A stretch of 49,843 nt of DNA from Archangiaceae bacterium (GTDB lineage: Bacteria; Myxococcota; Myxococcia; Myxococcales; Myxococcaceae). Both the position numbers and the translations under genes were made by a program. The DNA is taken from the NCBI GenBank assembly GCA_016879935.1, contig JAACJQ010000183.1, positions 1 through 49,843 on the forward strand. Reading direction: 5' to 3'. Every line of letters starts with the position of its first letter. Position 1 is the first letter of the stretch. Shown here piece after piece: positions 39,646-48,983 of this stretch. The notes under the pieces were generated by a model. The model searched no databases. It had not been told where the DNA came from and saw only the letters and a list, made by a program, of their open reading frames with translations.

Positions 39646-41901
39646 TCAGCGCTCGAAGCGCGTGGTGAGTCTGGCGCCGTTGGTGTTGCCCAGCCCGTCG
39701 ACGAGGCCGGCCGGGTCGACGGTGAGGTCCCACGTGCCGCTCGTGCCGGTTGGAAGCGTGAGCACGTACGCCTGCTCCGCGTCGCTCCAGCTGGCGGGGA
39801 GTGCCATGGAGTTCGTGCCGAGCTTCGCGGTGAGCATCATCGAGCCCCCACGCGCGAGCATTCCCCGATCGGAGCGCGAGTCGAAGTCCCTCACGCGGAA
39901 GTTCGCGACGGGCTCTCCACGGTCGAAACGCATCGGCGTCGGCTCGTAGCGCGCCGTGACGAGCACGCGGCCGTCAGTGAGCGAACGAGCTGAGAGCTGC
40001 GTGATGCCGGTCGAGACTCGCAGCGTGAAGGCATGCGACTCGAAGCGATAGGGCTGCACTGCGCCGTTCACCTGTGCGCGGCCGGTCGCCACGAGCCGGT
40101 ACTTGCCTTCGGGTGCGTCGGGCAGCGTCTCCCACAGCGCGGTCCATTCGTGGCGGCGCTTCGTGGCAGCCGGCTCGTTCGCCACCGTCGGCGTCGCGTC
40201 GTAGCGGCGAATCACCTCGGGCCCGTTCACGAGCGCGCGCGTCGGCGACGCCATCACCGCGACGAAGGCACCAGCGACCTCGCGCTCGACCGAGATGGTC
40301 GGCGTCCCGAGGCCCGGCTCTCCACCGGTGAAGACGAAGCGCACGAGGGCGCCACGCTCGAGGTCGGTGGTGTCGGTGACGATGATGGGAGTCGCGTCGC
40401 TCTCTTCGACGGCGCGGCGCATCGGCTCCTCGATGGTGGCAGAAGTCGGCTGCTCCTGAGGCGAGTCTTTCGTGGCGACGAGCTTCGTGGCTTCGTCGAT
40501 GAGGTACTGGCCCATGCGCCAGCCCCACGGCGAGACGGTCGGCTCGTAACCACCACGCAGGAAGTCGTCCTGCTCGAGCAGATAGCCGTAGTGGTCCTGC
40601 GCGTAGCCGAGCACCAGATTCGTCGAGGCGCCGAGTGGCGCGAGCGTGGCAGCGACCTTCTGGCCCACCGCCGTCGTCGGCTCTCCCGGCAGCGACATCA
40701 TCGCGATGTCTTCGATCTGCAGCAGCGTGATGGCGGTGCGCAGACGAGGGCGCGGCTCGACGGGAGCACACAAGAGCGCGCCCTCGGCCGGCGGTGTCAG
40801 CACGACGTTGGCGCAGCTGCGGCCACCCACCTGGCAGCCGATGCCGCCGTGTTCGGGGAACTCGCCGCGCTGGTAGCCGAGCACCTCGCGCGTCAGCAAC
40901 ACGCCGCGATCGACGTGCACCAGCTTCGCTTTCGCCGGAGCCACGCCCGGCTTCGCCTGCTCGAACGCCGTACGCGCGAGCTTCGAGGCGACGTGGCCCG
41001 CCCACTCGAGCCGCTGCGTGCCGTCGAAGCCGAGCGCCGAACCCGCGGGGCTCACGTCACCAGCGCTGCCCTGTGCGAACACGACGGGAACGCCGAGCGC
41101 GTCGGACGTGGCGAGCTCGATGGCGCCGGAGATGTCCGTCGTGAGGAGCGGGTTCGAGCCCGACATCACCGTGCCGTGCACCGAGTAGTGCACCAGCGCC
41201 GCGAACGGCTTCGTCGGCGTGCCCGAGTCGTCGACCTCGTCGAAGCGCACGACGGTGAGCTGCTTGTTGCGAAACTCGGGGCCGTACATCGGGTCGTTCT
41301 CGCAGCGGCGATCGGCGTTGAGCTCGCTCGCTTCGACCGACGCCGAGCCGACGCTCACGCGCTTCAAGTGCGCGAAGGCCTCGATGACGCTGGCGGCAGC
41401 CGCAGCGGCGAGGCGCTCCTCGAGCTCGGCGTCGTACGTGTCCATGCCGAACGCGACGAAGTCGGGCCCAGAAGGGTTGCCGAGGTGCGCGGGCTGGAAG
41501 AACCGCGCGACGTGGCCGTGCGTGTGGGTCGCCTGAATGATGAATGACGCGGGCTCCTGCGCGGCGTCGAGCTTCTGCCGAATGCGCGTTCGCAGCGACG
41601 GCGTGATGAGACACACATCGAGCCGAACGAGCGCCGTGCGGGTGACGCCGTTGGTGAGGGCGAGCGCGCGTGCCGACGCGTCGGTGTGCACGCCCTTCGT
41701 CGAGGGGAAGTTCTTTGCCCAGCGCGAGCCCGGGTCGTCGTCGGTCTTGTCGCGCGAGTAGCCGCCGGTGGGCGCTCCGACAGGCACGTCGACGACCGTG
41801 GTGGCGATGGCTGCCTGAAGAGGCCCTGCGTCGTTCGACGACGCCGGAGGAGGTGGGCACGCGCAGAAGACGACGACCAACGGCAGCAGCAGAACTCTCA
41901 T
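39646..41901 (-). CDS. Neutral/alkaline-ceramidase-like lipoprotein (longer copy)
   Basis: 751 aa. The signal ends in a lipobox-like FCAC (Cys15). The body matches neutral ceramidases: the zinc motif THTHGH (125-130), LVHYSVHGTVMSG as the next His region, FAQGSAGDVSPAG for the glycine-rich Ser/Asp block, and a late YAQDHYGYLLEQDDFLRGGYEP. A C-terminal Ig-like domain follows, as in bacterial neutral ceramidases. It hydrolyses N-acyl sphingoid lipids if the family rule holds. It is a paralogue of the next gene upstream, 58 bp away. The catalytic Ser was not located with certainty. Confidence 0.87.
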   Translation of the reverse strand: MRVLLLPLVVVFCACPPPPASSNDAGPLQAAIATTVVDVPVGAPTGGYSRDKTDDDPGSRWAKNFPSTKGVHTDASARALALTNGVTRTALVRLDVCLITPSLRTRIRQKLDAAQEPASFIIQATHTHGHVARFFQPAHLGNPSGPDFVAFGMDTYDAELEERLAAAAAASVIEAFAHLKRVSVGSASVEASELNADRRCENDPMYGPEFRNKQLTVVRFDEVDDSGTPTKPFAALVHYSVHGTVMSGSNPLLTTDISGAIELATSDALGVPVVFAQGSAGDVSPAGSALGFDGTQRLEWAGHVASKLARTAFEQAKPGVAPAKAKLVHVDRGVLLTREVLGYQRGEFPEHGGIGCQVGGRSCANVVLTPPAEGALLCAPVEPRPRLRTAITLLQIEDIAMMSLPGEPTTAVGQKVAATLAPLGASTNLVLGYAQDHYGYLLEQDDFLRGGYEPTVSPWGWRMGQYLIDEATKLVATKDSPQEQPTSATIEEPMRRAVEESDATPIIVTDTTDLERGALVRFVFTGGEPGLGTPTISVEREVAGAFVAVMASPTRALVNGPEVIRRYDATPTVANEPAATKRRHEWTALWETLPDAPEGKYRLVATGRAQVNGAVQPYRFESHAFTLRVSTGITQLSARSLTDGRVLVTARYEPTPMRFDRGEPVANFRVRDFDSRSDRGMLARGGSMMLTAKLGTNSMALPASWSDAEQAYVLTLPTGTSGTWDLTVDPAGLVDGLGNTNGARLTTRFER

Positions 41902-41959
41902 TGCGACGCGCGCCTTAGCTCAGTGGAGAACGCTCGAAACCGGCCGGCCCGGCGACCAA

Positions 41960-43798
41960 TCAGGGCGAAGGTTCCCAGCCGAGCAAGGTGTCGAGCGCGC
42001 CGAGCACGAGCCCGGTCGTCTTCGGCCCGAGCGAGTTCGTCTCTTCGTAGTGATCGCCCGTCGCCTGCTCCGAGTACGGCTTCGTCGGGTGCAGCTTGTA
42101 GTCGTAGTCGGGCACCAGGTAGCCGTTCTCGTCGTTCGCGAGGCCGAGCACGACCGGCTTCTCTCCGCCCAGCTTCGCCTTCAGGTACGGGGGCGACGGC
42201 GCCTTCGACAGGTCGGGCGGAGCGGGGTTCGCCGGGTCGATGAGGGGCCCACCGAACGCGAACTCGGCGTCGAAGCCCACCGCGAGCTCGGGCAGCAGCT
42301 CTCCGGGCACGCCGACGAAGCGCACGCCGCCGAGCTGCACCTTGCTCACCTCGGTCAGCACGTGGGGAATGTTGTCGGCCGTGACGCCCTTCGTGCGATC
42401 GAAGTCGACGAGCGTGCGGCGAATGATGTCGACGCCGGGCAGCGTGAGCAGGCGGAACGTCTCGTTGTCGATGGGCAACTTCAGCGTCTGCGCTCCGAAC
42501 GCGAGGTTCGGCGCCTTCTCTTCCGTCGCCGTCGCGAGGCCTTCGAGCGCGGCGATGGCGACGAGGTCGCCCACGGCCTTCGTCTTCGCGAACGTGCGAT
42601 CGGCCGGCACGTCTCCGTCGACGCTCGTGGGGTGCGCGTGAAGGCTCGTCATCATGCCGCCCACCGCGCCGCTGAAGTACACGCACGTTCCGCCGATGCC
42701 GGCTGCGACGAGCGAGCCGTCTTTCTTGAACACGCCCTTCTCGACGCCCTCTCGCAGCGCCCACACGAAGTCGGAGCTGATGGAGTTGTTCTCGCCCGCC
42801 AGCGTCTCGGGGTGATTGGCCCACGCGACGAGCGAGCCGATGACGGCGCCGCCCTGCGCCTCGACGAACTGGAGCACCGTCACCGTGTCGTCGGAGACGT
42901 ACGGGTCGCGCGTGTCGCTGATGAGCTGCCTCGTCTTCGCGCCGAGCCGGGGCTGCGCCGAGCGCACCTTCGCGGGCCGCGCCGAGAGCATCGCGTCACT
43001 CACCGCCTGCGCCGCCCCTTCGATGAGCACGTCACGCAGCCACACGTCGTCGACGCCGCGCTCAGGGAGCAGGGCCTTGATCGGTCCCCACTGGCCCATG
43101 GTGTCGACGCTCTCGTGCGTGTGCGTCGACGAGACGAGCACGTAGTCGGGCACGCCCAGGTTGCGCTTCGTGACGGCCGCGCGAATGCGCTCGACGTCGT
43201 CACGGAACAGGCCGACCGCGTCGATGGAGACGAGCGCGATGGAGATGTCTCCGTTCTGCACCACCACGGCGCGGGCCCACACGTCGTCGTGCACGTCGAC
43301 GGCCGGCGTCGTGTTGCCGAAGCCCGCCAGCCACATGCCCTGAAACTTGCCGTCGTTCTCGGTGCCGTCGGCGTCGGGGCCGGAATAGCCGGGGTCGCCC
43401 GGGCACTTCTGGTCTCTGCCGCAGTCGAAGAAGAAGTCGGGCTTGCCATCGCGCTCCGAGCCGTCGGCGTCGGGCGCCACGTAGCCTGTGGAGCCGGGGC
43501 AACGACGATCGACTCCGCAGTCTTCGGTGAACGAGACGAGCTCGCCGCAGCGCTTGAGCCCGTCACTGCCGAGCGGCGCCACCTCGTTGCAGGCCGTGTC
43601 CTTCTTCGAGAGGAAGTCGGGGCGCGGTCGCTCGAAGCGCGGCGTCACCTTCACCGCAGCGATGCCGGCCTTCAGCGTGCCGTCGTTGCCTTTTTCGCAG
43701 CCAGGCCCGCCCGGGCAGAACTTCTCGGGCGGGGTGCCTTTTCCCATCGGTTTGGGACACGCCGACAGACAGAGCAGCAACGGCAGCAGTGCGCGCAT
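41960..43798 (-). CDS. Neutral-ceramidase-like lipoprotein with a TSP3-like insert
   Basis: 612 aa from the ATG at 43798, which gives the lipobox LSAC (Cys14); the open frame continues upstream without a signal. The ceramidase fold starts AGIAAVKVTP and later has STHTHESVD, the zinc motif in variant form, WANHPETL, and VYFSGAVGGMM. Between about residues 60 and 153 is an insert with two CPGxxGYxxPDADGxExDGK repeats, resembling calcium-binding thrombospondin type 3 repeats. It lacks the C-terminal Ig domain seen in the neighbouring paralogue. Lies 28 bp from the metalloprotease gene upstream. Activity on ceramide is less certain than for the longer copy. Confidence 0.85.
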   Translation of the reverse strand: MRALLPLLLCLSACPKPMGKGTPPEKFCPGGPGCEKGNDGTLKAGIAAVKVTPRFERPRPDFLSKKDTACNEVAPLGSDGLKRCGELVSFTEDCGVDRRCPGSTGYVAPDADGSERDGKPDFFFDCGRDQKCPGDPGYSGPDADGTENDGKFQGMWLAGFGNTTPAVDVHDDVWARAVVVQNGDISIALVSIDAVGLFRDDVERIRAAVTKRNLGVPDYVLVSSTHTHESVDTMGQWGPIKALLPERGVDDVWLRDVLIEGAAQAVSDAMLSARPAKVRSAQPRLGAKTRQLISDTRDPYVSDDTVTVLQFVEAQGGAVIGSLVAWANHPETLAGENNSISSDFVWALREGVEKGVFKKDGSLVAAGIGGTCVYFSGAVGGMMTSLHAHPTSVDGDVPADRTFAKTKAVGDLVAIAALEGLATATEEKAPNLAFGAQTLKLPIDNETFRLLTLPGVDIIRRTLVDFDRTKGVTADNIPHVLTEVSKVQLGGVRFVGVPGELLPELAVGFDAEFAFGGPLIDPANPAPPDLSKAPSPPYLKAKLGGEKPVVLGLANDENGYLVPDYDYKLHPTKPYSEQATGDHYEETNSLGPKTTGLVLGALDTLLGWEPSP

Positions 43799-43826
43799 GG
43801 CGCCGCGCAATAGCCGATGCCGCCCG

Positions 43827-46800
43827 TCAAATCGAACGACGCCGTGCGCGAAGCACGAGCAGCACGAAGCCGAGCAGGCTGAACGGAGCCGCACCCGCGC
43901 CGTTGCAACCGCAGCCGCCGAGGACCAGCTCCTGCAGACCCTCGCGACCCTGCGTGACGCCGGCGTCGGTCGGCTCGGGCGTGCCCGCGTCGGTGATGGT
44001 GCCTGCATCGGTCGCCATGACGCCCGCGTCCGCAACGACGACTCCCGAGTCGACGGCCGCTCCGGCGTCGGTGGTGGTTCCGGCGTCGGCCTCGGGCTGA
44101 CCTGCATCGGCGTTGGGGTCGACGGCGACGAAGCTCACCGCGGCGCTGCGCGTCGAGTTGCCCGAAGTGTCGTAGGCAATCGCGACGATGGAGTGCGTGC
44201 CCGCGCTCACCGAGACCTGCGCTGCGTACGGCGACGTCGTGTCGACATCGGCCATCACGCCATCGAGCTCGAACTCCACCCGTCCGACGGCCACGTCGTC
44301 ACTCGCCGTCGCCACGAACATCACCGACAAGCCCGTCATCGCGCCCGCGCTCGGCAACGTCACCGCGACGGTGGGCGGCGTGGTGTCGGTCGTCATGCCG
44401 ATGATGACGAAGACGATGGCGCTCGTCGTGCTGTTGCCCGCCGCGTCGTGCGCGCGCGCCGTGAGCGACTTCGTTCCGTTCGTCCACGCCGTCGTGTCGA
44501 CCTGCAGCTGCCACGGCATCGTCGTCACTTCGCCCAGCTTGGTGGTGCCCTCGAAGAACTCGACGCGAACCACGCCGACGTTGTCGGTCGCCTGCGCGAC
44601 CAGCATGACCTGGCCCGACACGCGCGCGTTGTTCGCCGGTGCGGTGAGCGAGACGGTCGGCGGAGTCGGGTCGGGAATCGCCGTGACCGTCACCGTGCCC
44701 GTCGCTGAGGCCGCGCCTGCGGTGACCGTCACCGTGTGCGGCCCGCCGACGACCGTGCCGGCGGTGAAGAGCCCGTTCGTGTCGATGGTGCCACCGCCAG
44801 CGACCGCCCAGGTGAGGGGGGGCTGAACGCTGAGGGGGTCACCAAACTGGTCGTTCACCACGCCGTCGAACTGCTGCGTGCCCATGACGGCGACGCTCGC
44901 CGTCGTCGGCTGCAGCGCGATGGTGGTCGGCACCGACTGCACCGTGACCGTCACCACGCTCGTCACCATGTTGCCCGCGCCGTCGGTCACCGTGACGATG
45001 AACTCGTAGGTGCCGGCCTGCGTGAAGGTGACCGTCGTGTCCTTCGCGGCGTTGTTGCCGTTCTGCGTGTAGGTGACGGTGCCGGGCGCGATGCTCGCGG
45101 TCCACGAGTAGGTGAGGCCTGCTTCGCCTGCGTCGTCGGTCGCGCGCACCGAGAGCGCCGTCGTCGTTCCCGTCACCAATGACGGCGTCGCGCGCGCGGC
45201 CTGCGTGATGGTCGGCGCACCGCTCCCCACCACCGTGAGCGTCGCCATGCCGGTGAAGCCACCCGCGGTCGCCGTCACCGTGAAGGGGCCACCCGGCGTC
45301 GTGCCTGCGGTGAACTGGCCGTTCGTCGCGATGGTGCCGCCGCCCGAGACGCTCCATGTCGCCGAGCCGAGGAACATGAAGCGGCCGAACTGGTCGCGCC
45401 CCTGCGCCGAGAAGAACTGCGTGCCACCGGTCGCCACCGCCGCCGTCGTGGGGCTCACCATCATGCCCGCGCCGACCTGGGTGACCGTCACGACGACGCT
45501 GGCGCGCACCGACAGGCCACCCGCGTCGGTCACCGTGACCTCGAACGTGTGTGTGCCAGCGCCGGTGAAGGTGACCGTCGTCGACTTCGCGCCGTTGCTG
45601 TTGTTGGCCGAGAACGTCGCGGGCCACGAGCCCGTCACCGTCCACCCGTAGGTGAGGTTCGCTTCGCCGCCATCGTCGGCGCCGAGCACACTCAAGGTGA
45701 CGGTCGCGTTCGACGTCGGGTTCTGGCTCGCACTCGGCGCCATCACGATGGTCGGCGGTGCGTTGACGGTGGTGGTGTCGAAGTCGATGCCGGTGACGTT
45801 GGCGCTGGTGACGGTGGCCATGCGCGTCGCTGGCCCGAACGTGTAGCCCGCCCGCGTCGGCGTCAGCGTGTACGTGCCCGCGGGCACGTTGGTGAGCACG
45901 TAGCGGCCGAGCGAGTCGGTCGTCGACGAGCGCGTGCCGTCGCTCACGAGCACACCTGGCAGCGGCGTGGTGCCGGTGCGCGCGGTACCCGAGATCTGGA
46001 ACGCCGTCGTCGTGCCCGCGACCTGGAAGTTCTGGTTGTTGAGGCTCGTGCCAGCGACGGTGACGGGGTTGGTGAAGTTCTGCGGCTCGAGCGTCACGCC
46101 GGGCGAGGTCGCGGTGACGTTCCACGTGCCGTTGGGCACGCCCTGCAGGTAGTAGAACCACGGCTGCGTCATCGCGCCGCGCGTGGCAGTGGCGGTGCGA
46201 TAGCCGTCGGTGATGACGGGCGCCGTCGTGATGGTCGACGGCAACGAGCCGCTGATGGTCTGGCCCTGCGCGAAGAAGTTGATGCCGGTGACGTTGCCGC
46301 CCAGCACCTCGACGGGGTTGCGCGCGCCCGAGATGGTGAAGGCCCAGCCCGCCTTCGTGGCGGTGACGGTGTAGCGGCCGTTGGGCACGGCGGTGATGGT
46401 GAAGTCTCCGTTCGTGTTGGTGGTGGCCGAGCGCGTGCCGTCAGAGACGACGACGCCTGCGACGCCAGTGCCGCCCGCCGTCACGCGACCCCCGAGGCTG
46501 TACCCGGCCTTCGTCGACGCGGTGAAGGTGAGGCCCGTGACGTTGCCGCCCACGGGGAGCGGCGCGGCGAACCCACGCGCCATCGCGAGGTCGAACTTCG
46601 CCGCGTTGATGGTGTAGCCGGCATCGGAGGCAGGCACGTTGGTGAGCGCCCACGTTCCGTCCGAGAGCGAGAAGGTGGTGCGCGTGCCGTCGGTGATGCG
46701 CGCGCCTTCGACGCCCGCGTCGGCCATCACCACCGCGCCGCTGAGCGTGAACGTCGTCGGCGTGCCCACCGTGACGAAGATGGCCGCCGTCGCGGTGCCG

Positions 46801-48794
46801 CCCTTCATGTCACTCACCGTGCAGCGAATCTGGTGCACCCGGTTGCCGGTGAGCGTCTTCGTCTGCATCGGCCGGTTGTCGACGCTGAAGGTGCCGTCGT
46901 CGAAGTCCCACGCGTAGGCGAGCGTGTCGCCGTTCGGGTCGCTCGCCGTCGCGGTGAAGGTGACCGCCGTGTTCGAAGGCACGGTCGTCATCGAGGCCGC
47001 GAGGCTCACGGTGGGGCTCTGGTTCGACGGGTAGGGCCCGAAGTTGATGACGACGTCGAGCGACTCGGGCGTGGTGCCTCCCTTGCCGACGGGCGTGAAG
47101 TGCACGTTGACCGGCCAGTCCGAGAACGTGCGGCCGATGACGAGCGCCGAGTTCGACGTGTTCCCTCCCGGCGTCATGTCGAGCAGGTGCGAGCCACAGC
47201 CCGTGGGCGGGTTCGTCGGGCACTGGGTGCCAGAGCTGGGGAAGCCGAAGTTGAAGCTCGCGCCGTTCATCATCGACGGGTTGGTGGTGAAGAGCTGGCG
47301 GAACTCGAGCCAGTAGTCGCGGCTCTGCGTGTCGTTGCGCGCCACCTTGAGGGCCTGCATGCCACCGTCGGGCGTCGCCACCTCGAGCGGGTAGAGCCGG
47401 TACGTGCCGCTGGCGGTGACGGTGTTCACCTGGGTGGCCGTCGTCCAGTCGAAGGTGCGCTTGAACCAGACGTTGAAGTGCGAGGCGCCCGAGTTGCCCA
47501 TCACGTCGAAGGGGTTGCCGTACTCCTGCTGGCTGCCTGCGCCGATGATGCTCTCGCCCGCGTTCCAGAAGTTCGCGTGGTACACGCCGTAGTTGTGGCC
47601 GAGCTCGTGCGACGCGACGCCCTGCCCGAAGCTGCCGTTGAGCCAGGTGCCCTTGCTGCCGACGTAGCCGCGGCCCGACCAGCCCGAGAACATGTTCGGG
47701 TGGGCGACGATGTCGAGGTTGTAGTTGTTCGGGTCGTAGCCGGCGTCACGCGCGGCGATGCGCGCGTCGGAGAGCACCTGAAAGTAGTTGCCCGCGTCGC
47801 GGTACCACTCGGCCGGCTGCGGGAGCCGCAACGTCGGCGGAAAGACGCCGCTCAGCTGGGTCTTGTTGAAGCTCTGCGACGTGAAGAACCCGTTCACGTT
47901 GGTGTTGATGAGGCTCTGCGCCGAGGCGAGCGAGAGCGGGTCGCCCGGCCGGTCGCTGAAGTCGACGCGCATGAAGAGCACCGTCTTGGGCCCCTCCGTC
48001 CACGACGAGGCGGCGGTCTCGCCCGCGGCCTCTTCGTTCGCCAGCGCCTGGGCGAGCTCGTCTGCGTGCAGCGGCTGGCAGAAGCCGATGGCCTGATCAC
48101 CGTCGTGCATCACTTCGCTGGCGGTCGAGGCCTTGCGAGAGGTGGGGCAGGGCGAGCCGGGCACGTAGTCGAAGAAGTTCACGTCTTCGGGCTTCAGCCG
48201 CCGCACGGGGAACTCGTAGAGCGCGAACACGCCGTCGAGCTCGATGCCGTGGAGGCGCAGGTCATCACGCGTCTTGAGCCCCTCGCGAAAGCCGTACACG
48301 CCCGCGCGGAGCACCGCGTCGCGACCGTTGAACGTGATGAACTTCTCGGTGGGCTTCGCGGTGAGCACGCCGTCTTCGTCACCGACCGCACCGACGACGT
48401 GCAGCATGCCGCGCCCGTCACGCCACTGCTCGACGTTCTCGGCGACGGCCGCGGGCAGCATGCGGCGCTCGGCGAGGCTCAACGCCATCGACAGCGCCAG
48501 CTCGGGCTCGGTCAGCATGAGGCCCGCGAGGTGTTGGCGCCGCTGCCGCGACAGCGTCACGCCGTCGTCGATGAGGCGCTGGGGCACCGGTGCAGCAGTC
48601 TGCTTGAAGGTGTCGAGCCAGCTCCGAAACGCCGCGTGCGTGGCGACCGCCCGGCTCGCTTCGGGCAGCGTCGGGTCCTGGCCCAGCGCAGCGAAACGAC
48701 GCTCGACGGAGTCGGCTTTTCGCTCCTGCGCACAGCCCACGACGAGGAAGGTGCAGAGGAGAGAAGGTGCGAGCGTTCGCGACAGACGGGACAT
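43827..48794 (-). CDS. Large zinc metalloprotease with Ig/PKD repeats and MYXO-CTERM-like tail
   Basis: 1655 aa from the ATG at 48794, which gives a signal ending VVGC. Catalysis is by a metzincin-type site HELGHNYGVYH (His396, Glu397, His400, His406). After the protease domain (to about 620) come a PKD domain, four carboxypeptidase-regulatory-like sandwiches (LSGAVVMADAGVEGARITDG and similar), alternating PKD-like and Big-2-like Ig domains, two more Ig domains, and a DAG-rich linker. The C-terminus has the Cys-containing GGCGCNGAG, a hydrophobic stretch (SLLGFVLLVL) and Arg-rich RARRRSI, as in MYXO-CTERM sorting signals. It therefore has both a lipobox-like N-terminus and a sorting C-terminus. 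Secreted or cell-surface protease. Confidence 0.92.
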   Translation of the reverse strand: MSRLSRTLAPSLLCTFLVVGCAQERKADSVERRFAALGQDPTLPEASRAVATHAAFRSWLDTFKQTAAPVPQRLIDDGVTLSRQRRQHLAGLMLTEPELALSMALSLAERRMLPAAVAENVEQWRDGRGMLHVVGAVGDEDGVLTAKPTEKFITFNGRDAVLRAGVYGFREGLKTRDDLRLHGIELDGVFALYEFPVRRLKPEDVNFFDYVPGSPCPTSRKASTASEVMHDGDQAIGFCQPLHADELAQALANEEAAGETAASSWTEGPKTVLFMRVDFSDRPGDPLSLASAQSLINTNVNGFFTSQSFNKTQLSGVFPPTLRLPQPAEWYRDAGNYFQVLSDARIAARDAGYDPNNYNLDIVAHPNMFSGWSGRGYVGSKGTWLNGSFGQGVASHELGHNYGVYHANFWNAGESIIGAGSQQEYGNPFDVMGNSGASHFNVWFKRTFDWTTATQVNTVTASGTYRLYPLEVATPDGGMQALKVARNDTQSRDYWLEFRQLFTTNPSMMNGASFNFGFPSSGTQCPTNPPTGCGSHLLDMTPGGNTSNSALVIGRTFSDWPVNVHFTPVGKGGTTPESLDVVINFGPYPSNQSPTVSLAASMTTVPSNTAVTFTATASDPNGDTLAYAWDFDDGTFSVDNRPMQTKTLTGNRVHQIRCTVSDMKGGTATAAIFVTVGTPTTFTLSGAVVMADAGVEGARITDGTRTTFSLSDGTWALTNVPASDAGYTINAAKFDLAMARGFAAPLPVGGNVTGLTFTASTKAGYSLGGRVTAGGTGVAGVVVSDGTRSATTNTNGDFTITAVPNGRYTVTATKAGWAFTISGARNPVEVLGGNVTGINFFAQGQTISGSLPSTITTAPVITDGYRTATATRGAMTQPWFYYLQGVPNGTWNVTATSPGVTLEPQNFTNPVTVAGTSLNNQNFQVAGTTTAFQISGTARTGTTPLPGVLVSDGTRSSTTDSLGRYVLTNVPAGTYTLTPTRAGYTFGPATRMATVTSANVTGIDFDTTTVNAPPTIVMAPSASQNPTSNATVTLSVLGADDGGEANLTYGWTVTGSWPATFSANNSNGAKSTTVTFTGAGTHTFEVTVTDAGGLSVRASVVVTVTQVGAGMMVSPTTAAVATGGTQFFSAQGRDQFGRFMFLGSATWSVSGGGTIATNGQFTAGTTPGGPFTVTATAGGFTGMATLTVVGSGAPTITQAARATPSLVTGTTTALSVRATDDAGEAGLTYSWTASIAPGTVTYTQNGNNAAKDTTVTFTQAGTYEFIVTVTDGAGNMVTSVVTVTVQSVPTTIALQPTTASVAVMGTQQFDGVVNDQFGDPLSVQPPLTWAVAGGGTIDTNGLFTAGTVVGGPHTVTVTAGAASATGTVTVTAIPDPTPPTVSLTAPANNARVSGQVMLVAQATDNVGVVRVEFFEGTTKLGEVTTMPWQLQVDTTAWTNGTKSLTARAHDAAGNSTTSAIVFVIIGMTTDTTPPTVAVTLPSAGAMTGLSVMFVATASDDVAVGRVEFELDGVMADVDTTSPYAAQVSVSAGTHSIVAIAYDTSGNSTRSAAVSFVAVDPNADAGQPEADAGTTTDAGAAVDSGVVVADAGVMATDAGTITDAGTPEPTDAGVTQGREGLQELVLGGCGCNGAGAAPFSLLGFVLLVLRARRRSI

Positions 48795-48849
48795 GGTCGC
48801 GAAACAGGAGCAAGTGCCACGCCACTGAAACAGCCAAGTGCGCGTGACT

Positions 48850-48872
48850 TTTGGAGGAATCGACGTTCCAAA
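48850..48872. promoter_or_regulatory. Inverted repeat upstream of the metalloprotease gene
   Basis: TTTGGA (48850-48855) and TCCAAA (48867-48872) form a perfect inverted repeat with an 11-bp spacer, about 60 bp before the ATG at 48794. It may be an operator or chance. The rest of this 189-bp gap shows nothing else. Confidence 0.3.
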
Positions 48873-48983
48873 CACTGCGGATTCGTTGGCGGCGAGGGGC
48901 GCCACGAGATCAAGCGCGGTGGGTCAGGTCAGCATCGAATGCGTGCCTCGCAGTGATTTCAGAGCGAGTGCGGAGAAGTCCCC

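Noticed and set aside
41904-41935. tRNA 5' half (TTAGCTCAGTGG, like a D-arm/box A)
   Set aside because: Only a 12-base match. The D stem pairs at 3 of 4 positions, and no anticodon or T arm follows. It may be chance in the upstream region of the ceramidase-like gene.
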